Part shown: positions 34,066 through 43,762 of the stretch, one piece after another
Layout: each line of letters begins with the position of its first letter
Position numbering within the stretch: position 1 is the first letter of the stretch
Assembly (NCBI GenBank): GCA_030066685.1
Contig: JASJBF010000028.1
Span: forward strand, 1 to 64,000
Source of the DNA: Kiloniellales bacterium
Lineage (GTDB): Bacteria; Pseudomonadota; Alphaproteobacteria; Kiloniellales; JAKSBE01
Direction: 5' to 3'
Length of the DNA: 64,000 bases
Program-made: the position numbers and the translations under genes
The notes under the pieces: generated by a model
Seen by the model: only the letters and a program-made list of their open reading frames with translations
The model's database searches: none
Told to the model about the DNA's origin: nothing

Positions 34066-35052
34066 ATGAACCATTCGGTCAAACGCCTGCGCTACGTGCT
34101 CAAGCGGCTGCTCCAGGCGCTGCCGATCGTGCTCGCCATCGTGGTCGTCAACTTCTTCCTGCTGCACATGGCCGAAGGCGACGCGGTGGACGTGCTGGCC
34201 GGCGAGGCGGGCTCGGCGACGCCGGAGTACATGGCCGAGCTGCGCCAGAAGTTCGGCCTGGACAAGCCGCTGCCGGTGCAGCTCGCGATCTACCTGAAGA
34301 ACGTCCTGACCTTCGACCTGGGCTATTCTTTCCGCCACGAGATGCCGGTCTCGCAGCTGGTCCTCGACCGCTTCGTGCCGACCCTGCTGCTGATGGTCAG
34401 CACCATCCTGTTGGCGGTCGGCCTCGGCATCGTGCTCGGCCTGATCGCGGCCGTGGGCCTCAACACCTGGCGGGACAACCTGATCTCGGTCTTCGCCCTG
34501 GTCACCTACGCGACGCCGCTGTTCTGGGTCGGGCTGATGATGATCGTGGTCTTCTCCCTCAACCTCGGCTGGTTCCCGACCAGCGGCATGGAGAACATCG
34601 CCGCCTTTCACAGCGGCTGGGACCGGGTCTGGGACATCGCCCATCACCTGGTGCTGCCGACCATCACCCTGTCGCTCTTCTATTTGGCGCTCTACACGCG
34701 CCTGATGCGCGCCTCGATGCTGGAGCAGGCCGGCATGGACTACGTGACCACGGCCCGGGCCAAGGGGGTCACCGAGCGCCGGATCGTCTTCGTCCACGTG
34801 CTGCGCAACGCCCTGCTGCCGGTGGTGACCATGGCCGGTGTGCAGGTCGGGGCCCTGATCGGCGGCTCGGTGATCGTCGAATCGGTCTTCGCCTGGCCGG
34901 GCCTGGGCATGCTCGCCTTCGAGGCGCTCTTCGCTCGCGACCTCAACCTGCTGCTCGGCATCTTCCTGCTGTCGGCCCTGCTGGTCGTGGCGGTCAACCT
35001 GGTGGTCGACATCATCTACTCCCTCCTGGACCCGCGCATCGAGGTCGGCTAG
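34066..35052 (+). CDS. ABC transporter permease, DppB type
   Basis: 328-residue inner-membrane permease with six hydrophobic segments. The BPD_transp_1 EAA-loop equivalent lies near residue 225: MDYVTTARAKGVTERRIVFV, with the conserved G. The N-terminal LKRLLQALPIVLAIVVVNFF and the periplasmic FGLDKPLPVQLAIYLKNVLT blocks are typical for DppB/OppB. The start is ATG at 34066, just past the hairpin. It pairs with the DppC-type permease 3 bases downstream to form the translocation channel. Confidence 0.93.
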   Translation: MNHSVKRLRYVLKRLLQALPIVLAIVVVNFFLLHMAEGDAVDVLAGEAGSATPEYMAELRQKFGLDKPLPVQLAIYLKNVLTFDLGYSFRHEMPVSQLVLDRFVPTLLLMVSTILLAVGLGIVLGLIAAVGLNTWRDNLISVFALVTYATPLFWVGLMMIVVFSLNLGWFPTSGMENIAAFHSGWDRVWDIAHHLVLPTITLSLFYLALYTRLMRASMLEQAGMDYVTTARAKGVTERRIVFVHVLRNALLPVVTMAGVQVGALIGGSVIVESVFAWPGLGMLAFEALFARDLNLLLGIFLLSALLVVAVNLVVDIIYSLLDPRIEVG

Positions 35053-35055
35053 CAC

Positions 35056-35904
35056 ATGAACGGCGAGAACCTGGCGAGCTTCTGGCGGCTCTACCGGCGC
35101 AACCACGCCGCGGTCTTCGGCCTGGCGGTCCTGGCGACGGTGATCGCCCTGGCGGCCACGGCGCACCTCTTCTATCCGGACGACCCCTTCAAGCTGGCCG
35201 GGAAGCCGATGTCGCCGCCGGCCACGGAAGGCTTCCTCCTGGGCAGCGATTCCCTGGGCCGCGACGTGGCGGCGGGCATCGCCCACGGCGCCAAGACCTC
35301 GCTCTTGATCGGCCTGGTGGCGACCCTGGTTGCGGTCGGCTTCGGCGCCCTGATGGGCGGGCTCGCCGGCTACTACGGCGGCTGGATCGACGACCTGCTG
35401 ATGCGCACGACCGAGATGTTCCAGACCATTCCGTCCTTCGTCTTCGCGATCCTGCTGGTCGCGATCATGAAGCCCTCGATCGAGAGCATCGTGATCGCCA
35501 TTGCGGTGGTGTCCTGGCCGGCGGTGGCACGCCTGGTGCGCGGCGAGTTCCTGTCGCTGCGCAACCGCGAGTTCGTCCAGGCCTGCCATACCCTGGGCAT
35601 GAGCGACCTCAGGATCATGCTCGGCGAAATCCTGCCCAACTGCCTCTCGCCGATCATCGTCACCGGTTCGCTGATGGTCGCGACCGCGATCCTGATCGAG
35701 AGCGGCCTGTCTTTCCTCGGCCTCGGCGACCCCAACATCATGAGCTGGGGCTTCCTGATCGGTGCCGGCCGGACGGTGCTGCGCACGGCCTGGTGGGTCT
35801 GCACCTTCCCCGGCCTGGCGATCCTGATCACGGTGCTGGCGATCAACCTGGTCGGCGAAGGCTTCAACGACGCCCTCAACCCGCGTCTTCGGGAACGAAG
35901 GTGA
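35056..35904 (+). CDS. ABC transporter permease, DppC type
   Basis: 282-residue permease with six membrane segments. DppC features are GFLLGSDSLGRDVAAGIAHG (periplasmic entry), the LRNREFVQACHTLGMSDLRI EAA-loop block and LSFLGLGDPNIMSWG near the end. It is the partner of the DppB-type protein, and its ATG follows that gene's stop by 3 bases. The ATPase gene starts 13 bases after it. Family substrates range from di- and oligopeptides to nickel, heme and glutathione; no specificity residues can be read. Confidence 0.93.
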   Translation: MNGENLASFWRLYRRNHAAVFGLAVLATVIALAATAHLFYPDDPFKLAGKPMSPPATEGFLLGSDSLGRDVAAGIAHGAKTSLLIGLVATLVAVGFGALMGGLAGYYGGWIDDLLMRTTEMFQTIPSFVFAILLVAIMKPSIESIVIAIAVVSWPAVARLVRGEFLSLRNREFVQACHTLGMSDLRIMLGEILPNCLSPIIVTGSLMVATAILIESGLSFLGLGDPNIMSWGFLIGAGRTVLRTAWWVCTFPGLAILITVLAINLVGEGFNDALNPRLRERR

Positions 35905-35917
35905 TGGGGGAGCGGCG

Positions 35918-37553
<1,636 letters not shown>

Positions 37554-37555
<2 letters not shown>

Positions 37556-37586
37556 CCGCGCCACGCCGCGGCGCCGTACCGCGGTC
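37554..37586. terminator. Inverted repeat between convergent genes
   Basis: Arms GACCGCG / CGCGGTC enclose an inner GCCGCGGC palindrome and overlap the ATPase stop codon. No T-run follows. It may serve as a terminator for both the ABC operon and the convergent GST gene, whose stop is 6 bases away. Confidence 0.4.
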
Positions 37587-37591
37587 GGCCG

Positions 37592-38296
37592 TTAGGTGCC
37601 GGTCGGCGCCGCGGTGTCGGTTTGGCCGAAGAGGATCTTCTTGGCTTCTTCGTCGACGGTCTCCCGGGTCCGGTAGGGCTCGCCCGCCGCGTAGGCCCGA
37701 ACGGTTGCCGGGCGCGCGCGGATCGCCTCGAACCAGCGCTTGAGATGCGGGAAGTCCTCCAGGTTCTGGCCCTGGCGCTCGTGGGGTACGATCCAGGGAT
37801 AGCAGGCCATGTCGGCGATGGAGTAGGCGCCGGCGACGAAGTCGCGCTTGGCAAGGCGGCGATTGAGCACGTTGTAGAGCCGCGTCGTCTCCTTGACGTA
37901 GCGCTCGATGGCGTAAGTCAGCGTCTCCGGTGCGTAGACCTTGAAGTGATGGTTCTGGCCGAGCATCGGCCCCAGGCCGCCCATCTGCCAGAACAGCCAC
38001 TGCATGACCTCGGTCCGGCCGCGCAGGTCCGCCGGCAGGAAAAGGCCGGTCTTCTCGGCCAGGTACTGCAGGATCGCGCCGGACTCGAAGACCGAGATCG
38101 GGTCCCCGCCGTCGGCGGGCTCGTGGTCGACGATCGCCGGCATGCGGTTGTTGGGCGCGATCTTCAGGAAGTCCGGATCGAACTGGGCGCCGCGGCCGAT
38201 GTCTATGGGCTTGATCTCGTAGGCGAGCCCGGCTTCCTCGAGGAACATCGTTATCTTGTGGCCGTTCGGCGTGGGCCAGTAGTAGAGATCGATCAT
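37592..38296 (-). CDS. Glutathione S-transferase, YfcG/Nu class-like
   Basis: 234-residue GST. The thioredoxin-like N domain has LYYWPTPNGHKITMFLEEAG, where T/N-G-H-K is the glutathione-contacting motif of Nu-class (YfcG/YghU) enzymes, followed by NNRMPAIVDHEP and the SNAIL-type motif VFESGAILQYLAEKTG. The C domain has the N-capping box GAYSIADMACYPWI. Nu-class enzymes act as glutathione disulfide reductases using two bound glutathiones. The ATG at 38296 has GGAAAG about 8 bases ahead; the frame extends upstream without conserved sequence. It is a single gene transcribed towards the ABC operon. Confidence 0.93.
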   Translation of the reverse strand: MIDLYYWPTPNGHKITMFLEEAGLAYEIKPIDIGRGAQFDPDFLKIAPNNRMPAIVDHEPADGGDPISVFESGAILQYLAEKTGLFLPADLRGRTEVMQWLFWQMGGLGPMLGQNHHFKVYAPETLTYAIERYVKETTRLYNVLNRRLAKRDFVAGAYSIADMACYPWIVPHERQGQNLEDFPHLKRWFEAIRARPATVRAYAAGEPYRTRETVDEEAKKILFGQTDTAAPTGT

Positions 38297-38553
38297 GGCG
38301 TTTGCTTTCCGTTGTCTGGTGATCCCCGCTCCGGCTTCGCAACCGCTTTGCGAAGGACAGGGGCTCGGCGCCGGCCCGGCGAGGTTCTCCGGCATATGGG
38401 AAGCCCGGCCGTCGGGCTCAATCTGCAAGACTTCGCGGCCCGCCCGCCGCGGTCGCGGCGCGGAGCCTGTTGCAGGGCCGCGGCAGGGGCGCGAAACTTG
38501 ACCGGCGGGCGTCAGCGTCCTGCGACCCGAAAAGCCCGGTGAAGGAGCATCAG

Positions 38554-38877
38554 ATGCTTCGCTTCGTCCTCGCGGCCGTGTTGTGTGCCGCGGCGGCCAA
38601 TGACGCCGCTGCCGATCGGGAGGGCATTCTGCTCACCATCACGTCGTCGGCGCCGGGCACGACCTTCTCCGCCGTCTGCAGCGTTTCCAGTGGCGGGGCG
38701 CAGACGACCGAGGATTTCAGCGGCAGGGCGCCGGCATCCTTTCACTTCCAGGCCGACCGGGTGCACTGCGAGCTGTGGTCCGAAGGTCCGCTCAGGGTCC
38801 TTGCCGAAGGTCCGGGAGGCAACCGCTCCTTGAGCTCGACGTCGGGTGGGCGCATCGTGCTTTCGCTCTCGTTCTAG
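38554..38877 (+). CDS. Small secreted hypothetical protein
   Basis: 107 residues, unrecognised. A clear signal peptide (LRFVLAAVLCAAAANDAAA) ends near AAADR. The mature 85 residues have two cysteines (FSAVCSVSS and RVHCELWSE), which could form a disulfide, and alternate strand-like patterns ending GGRIVLSLSF, suggestive of a small beta-sandwich. GAAGGAG 7 bases before the ATG is a strong ribosome site. The gene stands alone between the two GST genes. After it comes an AT-richer stretch with TCAATTG repeats. Confidence 0.75.
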   Translation: MLRFVLAAVLCAAAANDAAADREGILLTITSSAPGTTFSAVCSVSSGGAQTTEDFSGRAPASFHFQADRVHCELWSEGPLRVLAEGPGGNRSLSSTSGGRIVLSLSF

Positions 38878-39002
38878 ATCAAACGGCGTTCAATTGGACT
38901 CAATTGAGCGCAGATAATTTGATCTATTTCATATAGATAGAACAGCTCATCTGCGTTCGAATGAACGCAGGCTGCTCCAGCGATGCCGCTGGCCCGGTGG
39001 GA

Positions 39003-39698
39003 TCAGACCGGAAAGCCCTTCGCCTTGCCGGCAAGGCCGTCGTAGGCCTCCAGAAGCCGGCCGCGCCAGGCGTAGATCGGGTCGTCCGCGGCGACCAGGG
39101 CAAGCGGACAGACCGCCCGGGCCCATTGGAAGGCACCGAAGACGATGAAGTCGGCGAAGCTCGGCGTGGTGCCGCCGAGATAGGGTTGCAGCTTCACCGT
39201 GTCGCGCAGGGGCGCCAGCGCCTTGCCCAAGTTGGCGAGCTTCTCCTCGCGGCCGTCGGCGAAGGTCTCCAGAGTGCGGCCGAACAGCGCCTCGCGGCTT
39301 TCGCGGAAATAGGGCTGGTCCTTCTCGTGCAGGGCCTCGAAGAGCTCCGGCATGATGACTTGGACCACCGCCGGATGCAGGCTCCGCTGCGCCCAGTGCC
39401 GGATCATCAGGGCATGGGCGCGCGCTTGCGGCCCTTCGAAGAGCCGGGGCCTGTCGGGGTAGGCCTCGTCCAGGTACGTGGCGATCTGCCAGGATTCGTG
39501 AACCACCCGGTCGCCATCCCGGATCACCGGAACCTGGCCTTGGCCGGTCTCCGCGATGGCGTCCTTCTCGGTGAAGCGCCAGGGCAGGGTCTCGACCTCC
39601 AGGCCCTTGTGCGCCAGGGCCATCCGGACCCGCCAGCAGTGCGGGCTGAAGCGGCAGTCGTCGTCCTGGCCGGCCAGGTCGTAGAGTTGAATCGTCAC
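39003..39698 (-). CDS. Glutathione S-transferase, beta-etherase-like
   Basis: 231-residue GST. The N domain reads YDLAGQDDDCRFSPHCWRVR: Ser-Pro-His-Cys-Trp is the form seen in LigE/LigF-like and related fungal GSTs. GQVPVIRDGDRVVHESWQIA follows, with the cis-proline and the E-S pair. The C domain carries TPSFADFIVFGAFQWAR as the N-capping region. The start is a GTG at 39698 with GGGAGG well placed. The assignment within the lignin-ether-cleaving or GST-C groups is by motif only; a detoxification role is equally possible. Confidence 0.9.
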   Translation of the reverse strand: MTIQLYDLAGQDDDCRFSPHCWRVRMALAHKGLEVETLPWRFTEKDAIAETGQGQVPVIRDGDRVVHESWQIATYLDEAYPDRPRLFEGPQARAHALMIRHWAQRSLHPAVVQVIMPELFEALHEKDQPYFRESREALFGRTLETFADGREEKLANLGKALAPLRDTVKLQPYLGGTTPSFADFIVFGAFQWARAVCPLALVAADDPIYAWRGRLLEAYDGLAGKAKGFPV

Positions 39699-39867
39699 GG
39701 CGACACCTCCCGGCCCGCGTCGGAGCCGCGGCAGGCGGCACCTTCTTCGAGGGCCAGGTCTGTCTAGCCGATGCCGGGACCTTGGTGAAGAAAAACTCGC
39801 GCGGTGGCCGACGCTCCCCCTTGCCGACCGGCCACCGCGCGAGGCGAGACGCGCTTGGTCTTTCCTT

Positions 39868-39990
39868 GGGCGTTGTCCGATCCGATTGGACCGCTTCGCG
39901 ATCAATCTGGCCGGACGTAACCTCCTGACTTCAAAGTGTCGGCGCGCGGCTCCAGGCCAGACGCGCACGCGTCTGGCCGGGACGTGCGCT
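39868..39990. repeat. Two-hairpin repeat, second full copy
   Basis: Aligns along its length with the composite at 27490-27610. Hairpin A is GGCGTTGTCCGATCCGATTG with tip CGCTTCGCG and arm ATCTGGCCGGACG; hairpin B is AGGCCAGACGCGCACGCGTC then TGGCCGGGACGTGCGC. Hairpin B here pairs better than in the other copy. It ends at the stop codon of the 41-residue micropeptide gene, so it could terminate that message. Confidence 0.75.
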
Positions 39991-40114
39991 AGACCTTGGA
40001 AAGCCAGTCGACGGCCACGAAGATCAACTCCAGGACCAGGGCGATGCCGAGGCCGATGTGGATGCCCGCGGCACCCTGCTCGTCGCGAAGAAACGCCTGT
40101 GCCGAAGTCTTCAT
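39989..40114 (-). CDS. Flp-pilin-like 41-residue membrane peptide
   Basis: A 41-codon gene: MKTSAQAFLRDEQGAAGIHI followed by a hydrophobic helix and DWLSKV. The start strongly resembles Flp/Fap type IVb pilins, where FLRDESGATAIEYGLIAAL is typical, but the conserved Glu-Tyr pair after the cleavage glycine is replaced by His-Ile. GAGGAAGG precedes the ATG and a good promoter lies 40 bases upstream. It is probably an inner-membrane peptide; whether prepilin peptidase can process it is doubtful. No tad genes are in the window. It could be a degenerate pilin or an unrelated small membrane protein. Confidence 0.7.
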   Translation of the reverse strand: MKTSAQAFLRDEQGAAGIHIGLGIALVLELIFVAVDWLSKV

Positions 40115-40154
40115 CCTTCCTCACCCCTGTCGCGATTGGCTTTAACGAAGGGGT

Positions 40155-40183
40155 AATCTAAGTATAGGAGATCTAAAGGTCAA
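40155..40183 (-). promoter_or_regulatory. Sigma-70-type promoter for the 41-residue peptide
   Basis: Read on the minus strand: -35 TTGACC, a 17-base spacer, -10 TAGATT, about 40 bases before the micropeptide ATG. An alternative -10 TATACT lies inside the spacer. The surrounding 40140-40250 is markedly AT-rich for this genome. Confidence 0.55.
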
Positions 40184-40262
40184 CAAAAAATGAAAGTAAA
40201 CATAAATAAAAATTTCGATATATTAATAGTTACCCGTGTATTCGACAGATCTTACCGGGCTC

Positions 40263-40685
40263 TCAGGCGGCCTGGCCGCCGCCGGGCCGGGGGAAATAGG
40301 CCGCCAGGAACTCGCCGAAGCTGCGGCAGACGTCCATGGAGGTGAAGACCCCGGCCAGGCGGCCCTTGCGGGTCACGATGGCCGAGCCGATGTGGCGCTC
40401 GGCCATGGTCAGCAGCACGTCCTCGATCGGATCCTCCAGGTCGACGACGTAGGCGTCGGCGACGTAGGCGTCGCGCACCGTCAGCCGGGCCGCGTCGCCG
40501 CCCCGGCCCAGGGCGCTCATGATGTCGCGCTCCGAGATCACCCCGACCAAGTTGTGCGCCTCGGTCACCGGCAGGTGACGGAAGTCATGCGCGCGCATCA
40601 GCGCCTGCGCCTCCTCCAGGGGCGCATCCACCTCGACGGAATGCGGAAAGGGGGTCATGGCGGACTTCAGCGTCGGCAGCTTCAT
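40263..40685 (-). CDS. Tandem CBS-domain protein
   Basis: 140 residues made of two CBS domains: about 8-65 (HSVEVDAPLEEAQALMRAHD, then GVISERDIMSAL) and about 75-130 (YVVDLEDPIEDVLLTMAERH, then LAGVFTSMDVCRSF). CBS pairs bind adenosine nucleotides and usually regulate a partner. It ends at a proline/glycine-rich tail. GGGAG lies 9 bases before the ATG. It follows the SDR gene by 15 bases on the same strand, so the two are likely co-expressed; whether the CBS protein regulates that enzyme is unknown. Confidence 0.92.
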   Translation of the reverse strand: MKLPTLKSAMTPFPHSVEVDAPLEEAQALMRAHDFRHLPVTEAHNLVGVISERDIMSALGRGGDAARLTVRDAYVADAYVVDLEDPIEDVLLTMAERHIGSAIVTRKGRLAGVFTSMDVCRSFGEFLAAYFPRPGGGQAA

Positions 40686-40700
40686 GGTTCGTCTCCCTTC

Positions 40701-41477
40701 TCAATAGGCGCTGGCGCCGCTGTCGACCGGGATCACCGCGCCGTTGACCAGGCTCGCCTCGTCCGAGGCCAGGAAGCAGGCGACCTGGGCGACCTCGAAG
40801 GGCCGGCCGGTGCGGATCGGCCGCGCCGGGTCGGTGCCGTCGTCGTCGCCGGTCATGCCCATGGCCCGGGTCCGCTCGGTCAGGACCGCCCCAGGCGCGA
40901 TGGCGTTCACCCGGATCCGGAGCGGTGCGCATTGCTTGGCCAGGGCCCGGGTCAGGGTCAGCACGCCGCCCTTGGCCGAGGTATAGGCGTCGGCGCCGCT
41001 GGTGCCCTTCATCGCCCGGATCGAGGTCGAGTTGATCACCGCGCCGGTCCCGGTGATCCCGTCGGAGCCCGCGACGCTGGCGGCGATCCGCGGGATCGCG
41101 AAGCGGCAGCAGAGGAAGCTGCCGTAGAGGTCGACGCCGATGGTGCGCCAGAACTCGTCAAGCGGGATCTCCAGGAGGCTGCCGTCGACCGCGGTCGCCC
41201 CGCCGGCGTTGTTGTAGAGGATCTCCAGCCCACCGAAGCGCTCGACCACCTCCGCCACCGCGGCCTCGACCGCCTCCGGCCGGGTGATGTCGGCTTCGAG
41301 GAAGAGGGCCTCGCCGCCGGCCGCGCGGATCTCGGCCGCGACCCTCTCGCCGCCCTCGGCGTTGACGTCGAAGATCGCCACCTTGGCCCCGGCCTCGGCG
41401 AAGATCCCCGCCGCCGCCGCGCCGATTCCCGCCGCCCCGCCGGTGATGATCGCGCGCCGTCCCGCAAGCTTGCCCAC
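40701..41477 (-). CDS. SDR-family NAD(P)-dependent oxidoreductase
   Basis: 258-residue classical short-chain dehydrogenase. The cofactor motif is TGGAAGIGAAAAGIF near residue 12, and D37 after IFDVNA suggests NAD preference. NNAGGAT follows at about 90. The catalytic Ser lies in INSTSIRAM and the Tyr-Lys pair in DAYTSAKGGVL. The C terminus has the usual VAQVACFLASDEASLVNGAV. The start is GTG at 41477 with GAGGGAA ahead. The substrate is unknown; the family covers sugars, steroids, alcohols and acyl carriers. It is the first gene of a two-gene operon with the CBS protein. Confidence 0.92.
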   Translation of the reverse strand: MGKLAGRRAIITGGAAGIGAAAAGIFAEAGAKVAIFDVNAEGGERVAAEIRAAGGEALFLEADITRPEAVEAAVAEVVERFGGLEILYNNAGGATAVDGSLLEIPLDEFWRTIGVDLYGSFLCCRFAIPRIAASVAGSDGITGTGAVINSTSIRAMKGTSGADAYTSAKGGVLTLTRALAKQCAPLRIRVNAIAPGAVLTERTRAMGMTGDDDGTDPARPIRTGRPFEVAQVACFLASDEASLVNGAVIPVDSGASAY

Positions 41478-41730
41478 CGCGTTCCCTCTTACTTCGACCT
41501 CGTGGCTGCCGAAGGGTAGTCCTTGCGGCTCGGGATTTGTAGGCGGAATCGCGGGCCGGCGCGCTTTCGCGGCCTTGGTTAAGAAGTTATTAACCTTGAC
41601 CGGGCTAGTCAGTTTCTATCCACTGGCGGCGCGAATCGGATAGCTCCAGGCGTGCCCTGCTCCCGGCCACCTTCTCGGCGGCTTGCGCGCTTTTCCTTCT
41701 CAACGGCAGATCCAGGGGACGAGGGCCGCT

Positions 41731-42672
41731 ATGGCGGATCACTTCACCGAGGTCGACTGGCCCGACGCGCACCTCGAGCGCAGGCGGGCCATCCTGAAGC
41801 GCCATCCCGCCGTCAAGGCGCTGATGGGCGCCAACCCCGCGACGGCGGGCTTCGTGTTCCTACTGGTCGGGCTGCAGATCGCGATCGCCGCCGGCCTGGG
41901 TATCCTCGACGCGCACTGGCTGCTGGTGGTCGCCCTGGCCTATGTCGTCGGCGCCTTTCCCAACCACGCGCTCTACGTCCTGATCCACGAGTGCACGCAC
42001 AACCTGGTGTTCAAGCGGCATTGGCCCAACCAGGTCCTGGGCATCGTCTGCGACTTCGCCCTGGTGGTCCCGGGCGCCATGGCCTTCCGCAAGTATCATC
42101 TGCTGCACCACAAGCACATGGGCATCGAGGACCTGGACGCCGACCTGCCGACCCGCGGCGAGGCCCGACTGGTCGGCAAGGGGCGGGTCAAAAAGGCGCT
42201 CTGGATGCTCTTCTTCTCGCTGTCCCAGGCCCTGCGGCCGATGAAGATCGTCGGCATCAGCCTCTGGGACCGCTGGGTCCTGGCCAACGCCGCCGCGGTC
42301 ATCGCAGTCGACGTCCTGGTCCTGGTCTTCCTCGGCCCCAAGGCCCTGGTCTACCTGCTGCTCTCGACCTTCTTCGGGCTCGGCCTGCACCCCCTGGGCG
42401 GCCGCTGGATCCAGGAGCACTTCGTCACCGAGGCCGGGCAGGAGACCTACTCCTACTACGGCCCGCTCAACCGCCTCGCCTTCAACGTCGGCTACCACAA
42501 CGAGCACCACGACTTCGCCAACGTGCCCTGGAACAACCTGCCCAGGCTCAAGGCCGCCGCGCCGGAGTTCTATGACTCCCTGGCCTCCTACCGCTCCTGG
42601 ACCGGCGTCGTGGCGCGCTTCATCCTCGACCCGGCGCTTTCGACCTACAGCCGCATCGTCCGCGCCGGCTGA
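41731..42672 (+). CDS. Sphingolipid delta-4 desaturase (DES)-like fatty acid desaturase
   Basis: 313-residue membrane desaturase. The N terminus has the Lipid_DES pattern of eukaryotic dihydroceramide desaturases (WPDAHLERRRAILKRHPAVK). Three histidine boxes are present: H86-ECTH-90, H123-LLHH-127 and H256-NEHH-260. The stretch GLGLHPLGGRWIQEH, then ETYSYYGPLN and FNVGYHNEHHDF, is nearly the same as in human DEGS1 as I recall it. Four or more membrane segments are visible. The predicted reaction is O2-dependent introduction of a double bond, perhaps into a sphingoid or ceramide-like lipid, but no sphingolipid synthesis genes are in the window. ATG at 41731 has a GAGGG site. Confidence 0.92.
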   Translation: MADHFTEVDWPDAHLERRRAILKRHPAVKALMGANPATAGFVFLLVGLQIAIAAGLGILDAHWLLVVALAYVVGAFPNHALYVLIHECTHNLVFKRHWPNQVLGIVCDFALVVPGAMAFRKYHLLHHKHMGIEDLDADLPTRGEARLVGKGRVKKALWMLFFSLSQALRPMKIVGISLWDRWVLANAAAVIAVDVLVLVFLGPKALVYLLLSTFFGLGLHPLGGRWIQEHFVTEAGQETYSYYGPLNRLAFNVGYHNEHHDFANVPWNNLPRLKAAAPEFYDSLASYRSWTGVVARFILDPALSTYSRIVRAG

Positions 42673-42757
42673 ATGCCCGGCCGTGCCCGATTGATTCCCG
42701 GGCGGAGTCCCGCCTAGCCTTCCTGCGACGGTCTCCAAGTCGGTCAGGGAGGTGACG

Positions 42758-43762
42758 ATGTCCGAGGATCGCGATCTGCTCGCCCAGAAGGTCATGGTGG
42801 AGGGGCTCTACTGGTGGGGGGTGCCGACCCTCTTCCGCTGCCCTCATGTCGAGGACCCGGCGGCCTGCGACATCGCCCTGGTTGGCGTGCCGCACAGCAC
42901 CGGCAACGGCACCACGGAGCGCGACCAGCACCTGGGGCCGCGGGCGGTGCGCGACGTCTCGGCCCTGGGCCGGCGGGTCCACATGAAGTACCGGCTGGAC
43001 CCCTGGGCGGCCTGCCGGATCCACGACCTGGGCGACGTGCCCCTGCCCGAGGGCAACGACAACGAGAAGTCGGTCGAACGCATGGTCGAGTTCTACCGGC
43101 GGATCGACGCCGCCGGCGCGCGGCCGGTCTCCATCGGCGGCGACCATTCGATCACCGGCGGCATCCTGCAGGCCATCGCTGGCCCGGGCGCCAGGCTGAC
43201 CGGGGGCGAGAAGGCGGTGCTGCTGCACTTCGACGCCCACACCGACGCCTATCACAACCTCGACCACTTCCTCGGCGCGGTGAAGTCGGCGGCGCACTGG
43301 GCCAGCTACCTGGTGCGCGACGGCCACGTCGACGCCACCCGCAGCGTCCAGATCGGCATCCGCGGCAACGTCCGCACCCTCGACTGGCTCGAGCCCAGCC
43401 ACGAGCTGGGCTACGAGGTCATCACCATGGAGCGCTACCGCGCGCTGGGCCCAGCGCGCTGCAAGGAGATCATCGACCAACGGATCGGCGACGCCCCGCT
43501 CTACGTCACCTTCGACCTCGACTGCCTGGACCCGACGGTCGCCCCCGGCGTCGCCAACCTGGAGGCCGGGGTCGAGGGCTTCCGGATCGACGAGGTCATG
43601 GAGCTGCTGCAGTCGGTGCGCGGCAAGAACGTGATCGGCGGCGACGTGGCCTGCCTGATGCCGACCAAGGACCATCCGAACAAGATCACGGCGCACGTCG
43701 CGACCGCGGTGCTCTTCGAGATCGTCAGCCTGATCGCCGACCGCTTCCGGGCCGGGGCGTGA
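42758..43762 (+). CDS. Agmatinase/arginase-family ureohydrolase
   Basis: 334-residue binuclear manganese ureohydrolase. Metal-binding motifs are intact: SIGGDHSITGG, HFDAHTDAYHN and VTFDLDCLDPTVAPGVANLE. Length and the VGVPHSTGNG entry fit agmatinase-type enzymes (agmatine to putrescine plus urea), but arginase, guanidinobutyrase, formiminoglutamase or guanidine-hydrolysing relatives share these motifs, and the loop around DAYHNLDHFLGA does not match the common agmatinase sequence I recall. GGGAGG precedes ATG 42758; a GTG six bases upstream is an alternative. It starts 85 bases after the desaturase gene on the same strand. Confidence 0.9.
   Translation: MSEDRDLLAQKVMVEGLYWWGVPTLFRCPHVEDPAACDIALVGVPHSTGNGTTERDQHLGPRAVRDVSALGRRVHMKYRLDPWAACRIHDLGDVPLPEGNDNEKSVERMVEFYRRIDAAGARPVSIGGDHSITGGILQAIAGPGARLTGGEKAVLLHFDAHTDAYHNLDHFLGAVKSAAHWASYLVRDGHVDATRSVQIGIRGNVRTLDWLEPSHELGYEVITMERYRALGPARCKEIIDQRIGDAPLYVTFDLDCLDPTVAPGVANLEAGVEGFRIDEVMELLQSVRGKNVIGGDVACLMPTKDHPNKITAHVATAVLFEIVSLIADRFRAGA

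Noticed and set aside
32275-35589. Very long minus-strand open frame of over 1100 codons opposite the ABC importer
   Set aside because: It mirrors three well-supported plus-strand genes in a high-GC background. Its translation is low-complexity (rich in R, G, D, H, Q) with no recognisable family.
40190-40270. ATG in the AT-rich pocket opening a short plus-strand frame
   Set aside because: After about 20 codons it runs antisense into the CBS gene with an Arg/Gly-rich translation. There is no ribosome site.
40236-41519. Plus-strand frame opposite the CBS and SDR genes
   Set aside because: The minus strand has clear CBS and SDR signatures and good ribosome sites. The plus-strand peptide is compositionally random.
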